From assembly GCF_004570385.1 (NCBI RefSeq), contig NZ_SPQL01000002.1, positions 248,001 to 312,000 of the forward strand: DNA of 64,000 nucleotides. Direction: 5' to 3'. The translations under genes were made by a program, and so were the position numbers. The stretch comes from Blastococcus sp. CT_GayMR19 (lineage in GTDB: Bacteria; Actinomycetota; Actinomycetes; Mycobacteriales; Geodermatophilaceae). This document shows positions 16,930 through 24,897 of the stretch, in pieces. The notes under the pieces were generated by a model. The model had not been told where the DNA came from, made no database searches, and was given only the letters and a program-made list of their open reading frames with translations. Within the stretch, counting starts at the first letter, position 1. Each line of letters starts with the position of its first letter.

Positions 16930-16988
16930 CTCGTCGCCAGGTCCGGTGGGAGGTGCCCCCTGGGCAACCGGCCGGACCTGGCGACGAG
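16930..16988. repeat. Perfect 17-bp inverted repeat between scaffold and capsid genes
   Basis: CTCGTCGCCAGGTCCGG at 16930-16946 and its exact complement at 16972-16988, with a 25-base spacer that itself can fold (TGCCC-CCT-GGGCA). It sits between the scaffold stop and the capsid start. It could attenuate or stabilise the capsid message, or be a protein-binding site. Confidence 0.85.
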
Positions 16989-17000
16989 ACGATAGCTCGG

Positions 17001-17510
17001 CTACGCGTCCCTGAGGATCTGCTGGAAGCTCCGCACGCCTCTGACGGGCTCGCCGCGCCCGCCCTGGCCCATGTCGCGGGGCACCCGCACCCGGGCCTGG
17101 CCCCAGTGCGGGTGGTCGGCCAGCACCTTCGTGACGGCGTCGGCCACCTTGGCGGAGTCCACGGTGCCGTCGTCGGCCAGCAGGTCCTTCAGCTCCGCTC
17201 CGGCGACCCACAGGTCGGAGGCGGACAGCAGCCTCTCCCCCACCAGGGCCTCGGCCTCACGGCGCTGGTAGGTGGCCACGGTCCCGACCAGCGCGTCCCG
17301 CTCGGCCTCGACCTCGCGCCGCTTCTCCCGCTGCTTGAAGTTCTCCGCCTGGAGGGCGGCCACGCCCGTCGACTCCTGCCCCTCTCCCGTCCCCTCAGGC
17401 GGGGTCGTGCCGTCGGCTGCGGTCGTGTCGGTCTGGCTGGCGTCGGTGATCTCAGTGCCCTCCTGGGTGGCGTCGGTGGTGCTGGTCGCGGTGGTGTCGG
17501 TCGTGGTCAT
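17001..17510 (-). CDS. Phage scaffold-like protein
   Basis: 169 residues; AGGAGG precedes the ATG at ideal distance. A Thr/Asp/Glu-rich low-complexity N-terminus (about 50 residues) leads to a charged coiled-coil stretch (LQAENFKQREKRREVEAERD) and a helical C-terminus. This composition and the position just before the capsid gene are characteristic of scaffolding proteins in small siphovirus-type capsid modules. No protease motif is seen. Confidence 0.75.
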   Translation of the reverse strand: MTTTDTTATSTTDATQEGTEITDASQTDTTAADGTTPPEGTGEGQESTGVAALQAENFKQREKRREVEAERDALVGTVATYQRREAEALVGERLLSASDLWVAGAELKDLLADDGTVDSAKVADAVTKVLADHPHWGQARVRVPRDMGQGGRGEPVRGVRSFQQILRDA

Positions 17511-17651
17511 GCGGGTCCTCCTGGGTCAGTTCGAGTGGATCGGTGAGGTCGGTCATCTCAGTGGGGCGTGATCTCGGAAGCCGTAAGGAATGGATTCGCC
17601 AGAACGGCGCGGGGGCCTTCACGACCCGGGGGGAGGGGTCACCCCCACCCC

Positions 17652-17987
17652 TCAGCTGCGGGGATGCTCACCACCTACACCACGGTCGGCGAACATCTGG
17701 TTGAGGTTGCAGGACCTGCACTGGCCCTTCAGGTTGTCGCGGACGTAGGCGCCACCACGGGCGAACGACACGATGTGTCCGGCCTCGGTGGCAGGAGCTC
17801 CGCAGTCCCGGCAGGTCGGCTCCTCGGCGAGGACCTGTGCACGGAGCTGCTTGTCCGCACGCGACCTCGTCGCGCCTGCTCGTGCGCTGCCCTGCCACGC
17901 TCGCGTGTGCGCGTCGCAGTACTTGCGCGCTCGCACCCGCTCCTCGCATTCCGGCTTGCCGCACTTCTTCGGTGCGCGCGGGCTCAC
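17652..17987 (-). CDS. HNH endonuclease
   Basis: 111 residues, GTG start overlapping the upstream stop (GTGA). Two zinc pairs flank the HNH core: CGKPECEER and KYCDAH at the N-terminus, then CRDCGAPATEAGHIVSFARG and LKGQCRSCNLNQ. In phages such small HNH proteins usually lie near terminase genes and assist packaging; here no terminase follows, so it may serve the terminase of a helper phage or act alone. Confidence 0.85.
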   Translation of the reverse strand: MSPRAPKKCGKPECEERVRARKYCDAHTRAWQGSARAGATRSRADKQLRAQVLAEEPTCRDCGAPATEAGHIVSFARGGAYVRDNLKGQCRSCNLNQMFADRGVGGEHPRS

Positions 17988-18313
17988 GCCGCCAGCCAGG
18001 TGCGACGGCGGATGCCCGGCGACAGGTAGTCCACGAGGCAGGTTGCGTCCTCGTCCACCGTGATGCCGGCAGTCGCGAGGAGGGTCCGCTCGGTGGGGGT
18101 GGTGGGGCGCTCGAACGGCCAGCCCCGGACGTCGGCCAGGGACCGGTCAGCCACCAGCCGGGTGTCCTCGGCGTCCTGGAGCGAGCAGCCGCCCAAGGTG
18201 TGGTGTCGGAACACCAGGCCAGCCGGGTGGGGCACCAACTGCTCCCCGCCGCACTCGGGGCAGACGGCTGCGGCGAGGGGGTCGCTGAAGACCGGGGTCA
18301 GGTTGTCGGGCAT
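17984..18313 (-). CDS. Small zinc-binding hypothetical phage protein
   Basis: 109 residues with AAGGAGCTCCG before the ATG. The N-terminal part has CPECGGEQLVPHP and FRHHTLGGC, a probable zinc ribbon of CxxC plus later Cys/His; the C-terminal half contains a helix-rich segment (PTTPTERTLLATAGI). Similar small proteins occur in actinophage and satellite operons beside HNH genes. Function unknown. Confidence 0.6.
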   Translation of the reverse strand: MPDNLTPVFSDPLAAAVCPECGGEQLVPHPAGLVFRHHTLGGCSLQDAEDTRLVADRSLADVRGWPFERPTTPTERTLLATAGITVDEDATCLVDYLSPGIRRRTWLAA

Positions 18314-18424
18314 CGGAGCTCCTTGTTGGGTCGGCGGGTGGGCCGGTCTGTGGGTTGAGGGAGAAGGGGTCGCAACCCCGCCCCCGGACTTTCTGTAGCG
18401 GGCAGCCCTCCGGGCCCGCCCCGC

Positions 18425-18453
18425 CCGCGCCCCCCTGAAGGGAGGGGGCGCGG
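18425..18453 (-). terminator. GC-rich hairpin between replication and capsid genes
   Basis: CCGCGCCCCC at 18425-18434 pairs with GGGGGCGCGG at 18444-18453 around a 9-base loop. It lies in the 200-base gap after the primase-helicase gene and could separate the replication and structural transcripts. Confidence 0.6.
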
Positions 18454-18514
18454 GGCGTGGTTGGAGCGACCAAGCCGGGGCGTGGTCGGGGCGTGGTAGG
18501 GCGTGGGGGCGTGG
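18453..18514. repeat. Five GGGCGTGG iteron-like repeats
   Basis: The octamer GGGCGTGG occurs at 18453, 18478, 18489, 18499 and 18507, all on the same strand and ending directly at the stop codon of the primase-helicase gene. Spacings are 25, 11, 10 and 8 bases. Iterated sites beside a replication gene are typical of plasmid and satellite origins; no AT-rich melting region is visible, so the origin role is a proposal. Confidence 0.55.
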
Positions 18515-20620
18515 TCAGTCACCGTCGTCCCCGAACTCCACGACGTACGGACGGACCAGCTTGTGAAGCAGAGCCTGGCCCTTCGTGGAACGGGACACCC
18601 AGCCGTCCGCCACCAGGGCGTTGAGGGCCGCGTCGATGTCGTCGTTCTTGCCGGTGACTCCCTTACGCACCAGCGTGGCGCTCGCCCCGTCGTGGTCAGG
18701 CCCGAGCTCACCGAGGAACTCGGCGACCCGCTCCTTCATCCGCTCGGCCTTCTCGTCGGGGGCGGTGACAGGAGCCGGAGCCAGCACCGAGAACTGCAGC
18801 CAGTCGCCCGTCGAGTCCACGACGATGCGCGCGGCCTCCTGGGTGCGGTCGGCACCCGCCGCGCCCGACTTGCCACGGACGAAGCCCGGCCGGTCCTTGG
18901 CGACCCGCATCACGAGCTCTCCCCGGAGACCACGCCCTACCGGGGAGCGCACGTCCAGGGCGTAGGCCGCGCCCGTCAGGACGGACATCTTGGCCTGACC
19001 GCCGATGGCGAACCGGCCACGGCTCTCGGCGTTCTTGGTGACGTGGTCGATCTGCACCACCGCCGCGCCGGTCCGGTCGGCCACGAACCGGGGCAGCTTG
19101 CGCGCCCACTCGGTTGCGGAGGCGTTGGGATCCTTGACGTCCATGCCCAGCGCGTCCATCGACTCGGACACCCCGTCGATCACCACCAGGGAGTACGGGT
19201 GGCGGTCCAGCGTGGCCAGGAACGCTGCGTGCTCGGCCTTGCCCACGTGCGGGTCGCTGGCGGGCTGGAGGTAGACGAAGCGCTCAGCCGCAGCCGCCAT
19301 GTCCGCGCCCAGCACACGCAGCCGCTCGACGATGCTCGCCGGGTCCGACTCGAAGTCGAGGTACAGCACCGCCTCGCCCGCCCGGAGCCGCTGCACGCAC
19401 TCGTACTGCGCCACCATCGACTTGCCGGACTCCGACTCGCCGTGGATCGAGTGGGTGAGGCCCGGGTACAGCAGGGCCACGCCGTCGTCCCGCAGCAGCA
19501 GCTCGGGCTCCACTGGCTTGTGGGTGCCGTCGATGAAGCCGCTGAGGTCGAGCCCCGTCCACGTGGAGGGCGTGCCCGGGTCGCTGAAGTCGTCGGCCGC
19601 GCTCGGCCGGTCCCCACAGCAGCCCCGGTCGGCCTCGGGGGTGATCGTGGCGCTGGCGATGCCCACAGCCCCCGTGAGGCCCCTCTCCCATTCCCTCTGC
19701 GCGTCGTCCACGCCACCCGGCCGCTCGGGTGCCACGGCCTTGACGAAGGCGTTCTCCAGCATCTCGAGGGCCTGGCCGGCCCCGTCGTGCCCCTGCTCCC
19801 CCATGCGGATGAGGTTCAGCTGGGCCTTGCTGGCGACCTCGTGACGACCGCCCGGCTCGCCCAGGTTCCCGAGCACCCGGTCGAGCGACCGCTGCATGGC
19901 ACGGCAGGGCTCCCCGCCGGGCAGCTCAGCGATCCACGCGTGGGCCTTGCTGGCGGTGACGCTGGCCTTGGCGTCCACGTCATCCGCGGAGCCGTTGTCC
20001 AGCTCGGCGACCCACGCCTCGGGCAGTGCAGGCAGCTCGTCGATGTGCGGCGGGCCACCCATCGGTAGGCCGACATCGTCGGTCCAGCCGTAGACCATGC
20101 CCTCGGGGTGCACGGACGGGCCCACGACGGCGTAGCGGTGGCCGTGGTGCACGATCTCGACCCCAGCACCGAGCTGGCCCTTCCACTTCCGACCGGCCGG
20201 AACCCGGAACCACAGGATGCCGGAGCCGTCCTCGCGAGCCGACGACCGGAAGGTGGCGGGCAGCTCGCCCAGCCGGGCCTGCGCCTCGGCGATGGTCTCC
20301 GCCCCGGCGTCCTTGTAGGAGTCGACGTCGATGCCGAGCACGGTCTCCCCCGCCCGGACAGCGATGTTGTGGGCGCCACCGGCGGACCACCGAGCGGCGT
20401 CCTCCGCCGTGACCCAGCGGCCGGAGTAGCCGGTCCACCCGGTGGGCGGCGGGGCCTTCTCCTTGTGCGGGAGCGGGATCGGCGACCACCCGGCGTCGAT
20501 GTACTCCTGGGCCGCGTGCGCGTACGGGGTATCCTGAGCCTCGGTCTTGTCCTGCCTGGCAGCGGTTCGGACCTCAGACGGGCTCTCCTTGTGGGGGCCC
20601 GTTCGTTCGTTGTCAGCCAT
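18515..20620 (-). CDS. Bifunctional primase-polymerase / RecA-like helicase
   Basis: 701 residues from the ATG at 20618-20620, which overlaps the previous gene by eight bases. Residues 35-190 form a prim-pol domain (YIDAGWSPIPLPHKEKAP, then VLGIDVDSY with the catalytic aspartates, GILWFRVP, HHGHRYAVVGPSVHP). Around residue 390 a RecA-like ATPase begins (IHGESESGKSMVA Walker A, YLDFESD, LVVIDGVSESMD Walker B, VVQIDHVTKN). The end is a winged-helix-like tail. Such proteins replicate plasmids, prophages and satellites. Longer frames toward 20797 are not needed. Confidence 0.88.
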   Translation of the reverse strand: MADNERTGPHKESPSEVRTAARQDKTEAQDTPYAHAAQEYIDAGWSPIPLPHKEKAPPPTGWTGYSGRWVTAEDAARWSAGGAHNIAVRAGETVLGIDVDSYKDAGAETIAEAQARLGELPATFRSSAREDGSGILWFRVPAGRKWKGQLGAGVEIVHHGHRYAVVGPSVHPEGMVYGWTDDVGLPMGGPPHIDELPALPEAWVAELDNGSADDVDAKASVTASKAHAWIAELPGGEPCRAMQRSLDRVLGNLGEPGGRHEVASKAQLNLIRMGEQGHDGAGQALEMLENAFVKAVAPERPGGVDDAQREWERGLTGAVGIASATITPEADRGCCGDRPSAADDFSDPGTPSTWTGLDLSGFIDGTHKPVEPELLLRDDGVALLYPGLTHSIHGESESGKSMVAQYECVQRLRAGEAVLYLDFESDPASIVERLRVLGADMAAAAERFVYLQPASDPHVGKAEHAAFLATLDRHPYSLVVIDGVSESMDALGMDVKDPNASATEWARKLPRFVADRTGAAVVQIDHVTKNAESRGRFAIGGQAKMSVLTGAAYALDVRSPVGRGLRGELVMRVAKDRPGFVRGKSGAAGADRTQEAARIVVDSTGDWLQFSVLAPAPVTAPDEKAERMKERVAEFLGELGPDHDGASATLVRKGVTGKNDDIDAALNALVADGWVSRSTKGQALLHKLVRPYVVEFGDDGD

Positions 20621-21188
20621 CACTCGGCTCCCCGGTGAGGTCCCCGAGCACGACGAGGTCGTGGTAGCTCTCGCACGTGCCGTTGGCGCCGAACGGGTGC
20701 ATCCGTCCCAGGGCTGCCCGAGCCTCCGCCTCCGTGGGGTGCAGCAGGACGGTGATGCCGCCACAGCCCCGCACGGTGGCGTACCGGCCCTCGCCACGGA
20801 TCCACAGCGCCTCGGGCCAGGTGCGCCGGGCGAGGTCGGGGTAGGTCGTGGGCATGCAAGTCGGGGCCGGTCCCGGGCCTGCCATCAGGTAGACGACCCG
20901 GCCGTCGTTGCGCTCCATGCGGGCAGCCCGGGGAGGCTCCTCCCACAGCGACAGCGCATCGACGTCCGGCACCACCGCGATGGCGCCCGGCCGACGGATG
21001 CAGCAGTAGTTGCCGCACAGAACCAGCTCGTTCCTGGCCGACTGCCCAACGATCACGATGGTGACGTTGTTGTGGAGCGCCAGGTCGGCCGCGAGCCGGT
21101 AGACACCAGCCCTGGTCGCAGCGGCGAGGTTGCCGGGCAGGACGGCCACAGAGGTTGTGGCGCACTTGGCGTCGCCGATGCCGCTCAT
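20613..21188 (-). CDS. Hypothetical element protein, 191 aa
   Basis: Starts at an ATG overlapping the upstream stop (ATGA) and ends eight bases into the primase-helicase gene, so it belongs to the same operon. It has alternating strands and helices (NNVTIVIVGQSARNELVLCG) and several cysteines (NYCCIRRPG, GCGGITVLLHP). The N-terminal half might be a small nucleotide-binding fold. No family recognised. Confidence 0.6.
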   Translation of the reverse strand: MSGIGDAKCATTSVAVLPGNLAAATRAGVYRLAADLALHNNVTIVIVGQSARNELVLCGNYCCIRRPGAIAVVPDVDALSLWEEPPRAARMERNDGRVVYLMAGPGPAPTCMPTTYPDLARRTWPEALWIRGEGRYATVRGCGGITVLLHPTEAEARAALGRMHPFGANGTCESYHDLVVLGDLTGEPSDG

Positions 21189-21406
21189 CGGGCGGTGCCC
21201 GAGAGCAGCAGAACGGCCAGCCGCTTGCGCTGGGCTGTGGTGAGGGGCGGGGCAGCGTCGAGCGCCTTCTGGATGGCGCGCTCGCAGTTGGCTGCGGTCA
21301 GCTCCCGCTTAGCGGCGGCGAGCTGGTCGGGCGTTCCGCAGCGGGCAGCGACACCGACTCGGCTGACTGCATTACGGACGGGGTCGACCGTCGACGGCTG
21401 GGACAA
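21185..21406 (-). CDS. Small helical phage-type protein, 73 aa
   Basis: TTG start supported by GGAGG six bases upstream. The product ends in IQKALDAAPPLTTAQRKRLA and then LLL, a pattern often seen in small proteins of actinophage and integrated elements. First gene of the leftward operon, so a regulatory or replication-accessory role is possible. Function unknown. Confidence 0.6.
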   Translation of the reverse strand: MSQPSTVDPVRNAVSRVGVAARCGTPDQLAAAKRELTAANCERAIQKALDAAPPLTTAQRKRLAVLLLSGTAR

Positions 21407-21711
21407 GGGGAGCCTCCAGAACAGTGAAGTCCTGGTACGGCTCCTCCCTGCTGACCAATCCGGTTCTCCGGTCAGTCAGGGTGGTGTACCCCCACGGCCA
21501 AGTCGAAGTCCGACCCCGTGGTGCCGAGCGCGTCCCTGCTACGTTCCCGCCGTGGTCGTGCCGAGGTCCGGATCAGACCTCCCCAAAGCGCTACTTCCGC
21601 ATTGCGATGAACGATAGCTCACCCGGACATCGGGTGGCCGTGGAGTGGCCCCTGACCAGGCCCCTTAGCGGCCCACCTAGGGACATCCCCCTGATCTACT
21701 CCATCCGGGGG

Positions 21712-22152
21712 ATGTGGGTCCAGGCCGACCGGAGTGACGATGCGCAGGTGAGTTCCCTCCGCTGGACAGGGCTTCGGCTGGCAGTCGTGGCGATTGCCTG
21801 CTGGGCAGTTGTCGTGGTGGCGATCATCACGACCGAGCCTGCGGAAGGGGTCCCCATTGGGGCCGGTTTCTTCTACATCGTTGCGGTGCCGCTCTCGGTG
21901 GCCGCGTCGCTAGTCCTGCTCAGCTCTCTACGCACAACGGCGGCGGGGGCCGGGTGGCCCTCCAGACGGAAGGCGAAGGCCACGCTCTCCGTGGCCGCGG
22001 CCTTGGCCGTCGGAACGGTGGTCATCCTGCCGGTTCTCTTCGTGGGCGGGGCGACGGACTCGATCCCAGCGAACATCCTCGATGTGCTGCTGTTCTCGGG
22101 TCTAGGTGCGTTCGTGATCTCCACGCTCTTGTTCGGATTGATGCGTCCCTGA
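21712..22152 (+). CDS. Small integral membrane protein
   Basis: About 146 residues with four hydrophobic segments (LAVVAIACWAVVVVAIIT, FFYIVAVPLSVAASLVLL, AALAVGTVVILPVLFV, VLLFSGLGAFVISTLLFG). The frame is open from 21424; the start is uncertain (ATG at 21607 or 21712, GTG at 21748). It converges on the integrase gene and shares its hairpin. As the only membrane protein of the element it could be a superinfection-exclusion or toxin-like factor, which is speculative. Confidence 0.5.
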   Translation: MWVQADRSDDAQVSSLRWTGLRLAVVAIACWAVVVVAIITTEPAEGVPIGAGFFYIVAVPLSVAASLVLLSSLRTTAAGAGWPSRRKAKATLSVAAALAVGTVVILPVLFVGGATDSIPANILDVLLFSGLGAFVISTLLFGLMRP

Positions 22153-22166
22153 AGCCGCCTTCAGGG
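22147..22166. terminator. Bidirectional hairpin between converging genes
   Basis: CCCTGAAG and CTTCAGGG around a CCGC loop; the stem includes the stop of the membrane protein gene and ends two bases before the integrase stop. Confidence 0.7.
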
Positions 22167-22167
22167 G

Positions 22168-23667
22168 CTACACCCCTTGGAAGTCCGCCGCCTGCTGGTC
22201 CGCGTCGATCGGGCCCAGATCCTCGGGCACCTTCCAGTCGAACGTCAGCCGGGCGAGCACCTGCGCGGGTGTGCGTCGGCCGGTGCCGCCGCGCCGCACC
22301 CAGATGCGCTCCATGGCGTCGTCCAGCACCGCCCGCTGCTGCTCGACGTCCTCCCCCGCGCTCGCCCAGTCGTCTTCGAACCACCCGGCGTCCTCGTACC
22401 GGAGCGACACGATCGGCGCCTCCTCGCGCTTGGCGTCCCGCAGGTCAAGGAGGGTGCTCTGCTGCTCTTGAAGCTCGCGCCGCTGCTCGCGGTCGGTAAC
22501 CTGACGGATGAGCTGGTCGAGCTCGTCCAGCCGGTGCTCGATCTCGGGCAGGAGGGCCGCGCCTCCCTCGTAGACCTTCTCGACGCGCGTCCACCGCACC
22601 CGCTCGCCCTTCTGCCGCAGGAACTCTTCAACCACGAGGGGCTCGAAGTTCGAGATCGACTGCGAGCACTCGGGGCAGGTGTAGCCCGGCCGTCCGTTCA
22701 CCGTGCACCGGTGCATCCGCACCCCGTCGGCCCCATGCTCGCCGCACCACAGCAGGCCCGACAGGAGCGCCGAGGTCTTCGACCGCAGTGCACGCGGCTT
22801 GGACTGCGCGCTGTCGTTGTCGTCTAGCTTCGCCACCAGGGCGCGCCAGTCCGCCACCGGCAGGATCGCCACCGACTCGACCACCACGGGCAGGCCGTCG
22901 CTGTCGCGCAGGACGTTGGTGCCGCGCTCCTTGGTCGTATTGCCGGGGTTGAAGGGAGTCATGCCGGCGAGGATCGGGTGCCGCAGGATGCGCTCCACGG
23001 AGTTGTAGGCCCAGCCGCCGCGCCCAGTCGGCGTCGGCGCGCCGACCTCGTCCAGCCACTGGACGACGCTGTAGATGGAGTTGCCGCGCCGCACCCGCTC
23101 GGCCATGCCCCGCACGTAGTCGATGCGGTCAGGGTTGTGAGCGAGCACCAGCCCTGGACCGTCGGGGTTGCGCACGCTCTGCCAGCCATAGGGCACCGTG
23201 CCGCCGACCACGCGCCCCGCAGTCAGCAGGTGGGTCCGGGCAGCCGCGACGCGAGCGCTGATGGCGTCGGCCTCGTACTCGGCGAAACTGGCGAGAACGT
23301 TGGCAACGAACCGACCGTCGCCGGTCGTCAGGTCCAGCGAGTTCTCCACTGCGACCAGCCCCGCGCCTCGCCCGCGCAGAGCCTCGTTCGCCAGGTGGAA
23401 GTCGAGGACACGGCGGGCCAGCCGGTCCAGCTTCCAGATGATGACGGCCTCGAACTGAAGCGGCGAGGCAAGCAGCTCGCGCCACCCGGCACGGTCCACG
23501 GGCTTGTTGTGGCTGGCCGAGACGCCGTCGTCGGTGAAGGTGCCGACCACCTGCCACCCCCGGGCAGCGGCGTACTGCTCCGCTGCTTCTCGCTGGCGGT
23601 CGATGCTGACTGAGGCCTCTTGGGCGACGCTGATGCGGGCGTAGATCACTGCACGGCGGGTGGGCAT
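22168..23667 (-). CDS. int: Large serine recombinase (integrase)
   Basis: 499 residues from the ATG at 23665-23667. The resolvase domain opens with VIYARISVAQEASVSIDRQR, with Ser13 as the catalytic serine, and includes WKLDRLARR. A recombinase domain follows (PYGWQSV, SVERILRHPILAG), then a zinc ribbon (LLWCGEHGADGVRMHRC, PGYTCPEC) and a coiled coil (EIEHRLDELDQLIRQVTDRE) near residues 375-430. This is the layout of phage-type integrases. The start is only 29 bases from the right attachment core, as is usual. No recombination directionality factor is recognised. Confidence 0.95.
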   Translation of the reverse strand: MPTRRAVIYARISVAQEASVSIDRQREAAEQYAAARGWQVVGTFTDDGVSASHNKPVDRAGWRELLASPLQFEAVIIWKLDRLARRVLDFHLANEALRGRGAGLVAVENSLDLTTGDGRFVANVLASFAEYEADAISARVAAARTHLLTAGRVVGGTVPYGWQSVRNPDGPGLVLAHNPDRIDYVRGMAERVRRGNSIYSVVQWLDEVGAPTPTGRGGWAYNSVERILRHPILAGMTPFNPGNTTKERGTNVLRDSDGLPVVVESVAILPVADWRALVAKLDDNDSAQSKPRALRSKTSALLSGLLWCGEHGADGVRMHRCTVNGRPGYTCPECSQSISNFEPLVVEEFLRQKGERVRWTRVEKVYEGGAALLPEIEHRLDELDQLIRQVTDREQRRELQEQQSTLLDLRDAKREEAPIVSLRYEDAGWFEDDWASAGEDVEQQRAVLDDAMERIWVRRGGTGRRTPAQVLARLTFDWKVPEDLGPIDADQQAADFQGV

Positions 23668-23685
23668 GGACAACTAACGTAGCTG

Positions 23686-23700
23686 TTGACTACCCGCCTG
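23686..23700. other. Attachment site at the right element end
   Basis: ACTACC at 23689-23694 followed by one base and the core GCCTG at 23696-23700, after which the cpaF frame continues. The hexamer mirrors GGTAGT at 14049-14054. Confidence 0.7.
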
Positions 23701-24312
23701 GGTGCCGCCGGAGACCAGGATGTTGAGCCCGGAGGCGACGGCGGCCTCCAGGAAGCGGGCCGCCTGCGCGGTGAGGGTGCCGAGCGCGACCAGTTCGTCG
23801 AGGTGGTGGGCCTGCAGCACGAACTTCCGGATGTTGATCGCCATATGGCGGCGGGTGATGTCGGGGATGACGACGTGCAGCCGGGAGCCGTCGGGCATGG
23901 TCGCGTCGACGAACGGTGTGCTCATGTCGATCCGGCGTCCCGACGTGCGGAGCATCCGCTCGACCAGCTCGGCCAGCTCGCCCGGGCCCAGGATCGTCGT
24001 GGTGAGCTCGCTGCGGCCGCGCCGGGCGACGAACACCCGCCCGGGCTCGTTGACCCAGATCTCCTCGACGTCGGGGTCGTCGAGGTAGCGCTGCAGCGGC
24101 CCGAACCCGGCCACCCGGTCCAGCACGTCACGGACGATCGACTCGGCGTCCCCGATCGGCGGCAGCGCCGAGTTCAGCGACCGTTCGGAGTACTCGGCGA
24201 TGACGTCGCGCACGAGCACGCGGACCGGGCCCGGATCGGTGAAGGGGTCGAGGCCGCGACGCCGGATGAGCTCACGGACCTCGCCGTCCACGACGTCCAG
24301 AGCGGTCGGCAC
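23696..24312 (-). pseudogene. cpaF: cpaF/tadA pilus ATPase, 5' part, cut at Walker A
   Basis: From the ATG at 24310-24312 the product begins MPTALDVVDGEVRELIRRRG and carries the CpaF N-terminal domain (FGPLQRYLDDPDVEEIWVNE) and the start of the ATPase core up to ILVSGGTQAG, the first half of the Walker A loop. Into the element the frame runs only six more codons (SQQLR, stop). As it stands it would give a 212-residue protein without an ATP site. Excision of 14034-23695 rejoins it with 13409-14033. Confidence 0.92.
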
Positions 24313-24495
24313 GGCACCCCTTTGAGCTGGCGATCAGTCGGCAAATCGCCCGGACTGTAAGGGAACGAAACAGTCCGTGGGCCGCGCAGCGGTCCTTCTG
24401 TGGACAACCCGACGTCGTGCGGGGCCACTACCACCCACCCGGGTGAACGCGCGCGCATCAATTCCAATCCCGGGCGCCGGGCCACGCTCCAGCCC

Positions 24496-24545
24496 GGTGC
24501 GGTGCGGTGCGGTGCGGTGCGGTGCGGTGCGGTGCGGTGCGGTGC
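24496..24545. repeat. Ten tandem GGTGC pentamers
   Basis: GGTGC is repeated ten times without error upstream of cpaF and next to the tad duplication. Such a short perfect array is prone to slippage. On the minus strand it would extend the truncated tadE copy with TAPHR repeats. Confidence 0.95.
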
Positions 24546-24601
24546 GGAAGCCTGACGGGCTGCGACAACCCACCTCACGCGAGCTGGTCTCTCTCCGGTG
24601 A

Positions 24602-24897
24602 TTCATCCCCTCGGCTGACGTGCACGCCAGGCCCCTGGCGGTCTGCGCCGTCGTCGCCCGCGCCACGACCTCGACGGTCCGGGCAGCCCCGGAGGAGGAG
24701 TCGACGTCGGCGTTGGCCGCGTACCGCGCGCCCGCCTGCGCGCTCGCCGTCACCACGTTGCGCACGTGCACGTACACCGCCACCTGCAGAACCGCCAGCA
24801 GCAGCGTCACGATCAGGATCGAGACCAGCACGAAGTCGACGACGGCGCTGCCGCGCTCGCTGTCCTCACCCGACGCGAGGGGCCGCTCAGGGCGCAT
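24602..24897 (-). pseudogene. Truncated second copy of the tadE/F-like pseudopilin
   Basis: The first about 95 residues equal those of the gene at 10890-11306, including ERGSAVVDFVLVSILIVTLL. After LACTSAE the sequence diverges and the open frame runs on to 24334 through unrelated DNA and the GGTGC array. The exported domain with its second cysteine is lost, so a working pseudopilin is unlikely. Confidence 0.85.

Larger units (their letters stand above)
14034..23700. mobile_element. Integrated phage-satellite-like element in cpaF
   Basis: Boundaries are set by the interrupted cpaF frame and by the 5-base direct repeat GCCTG at 14034-14038 and 23696-23700. The interior holds a serine integrase right next to one end, a leftward operon of replication and capsid genes, and rightward accessory genes at the other end. 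It encodes a capsid protein and scaffold-like protein but, as far as I can see, no portal, terminase, protease or tail gene, so it cannot be a complete phage. The best match is a capsid-encoding satellite or a strongly reduced prophage. Confidence 0.85.

Noticed and set aside
14034-23700. Conjugative element or composite transposon
   Set aside because: No relaxase, coupling protein, FtsK-like translocase or transposase; serine integrase and capsid genes point to phage ancestry.
24496-24545. CRISPR or iteron array
   Set aside because: Units of five bases without spacers are a simple microsatellite.
24334-24601. Fusion of the tadE copy to TAPHR repeats as a new protein
   Set aside because: The extension is a by-product of the GGTGC array and unrelated DNA; no sign of selection on it.
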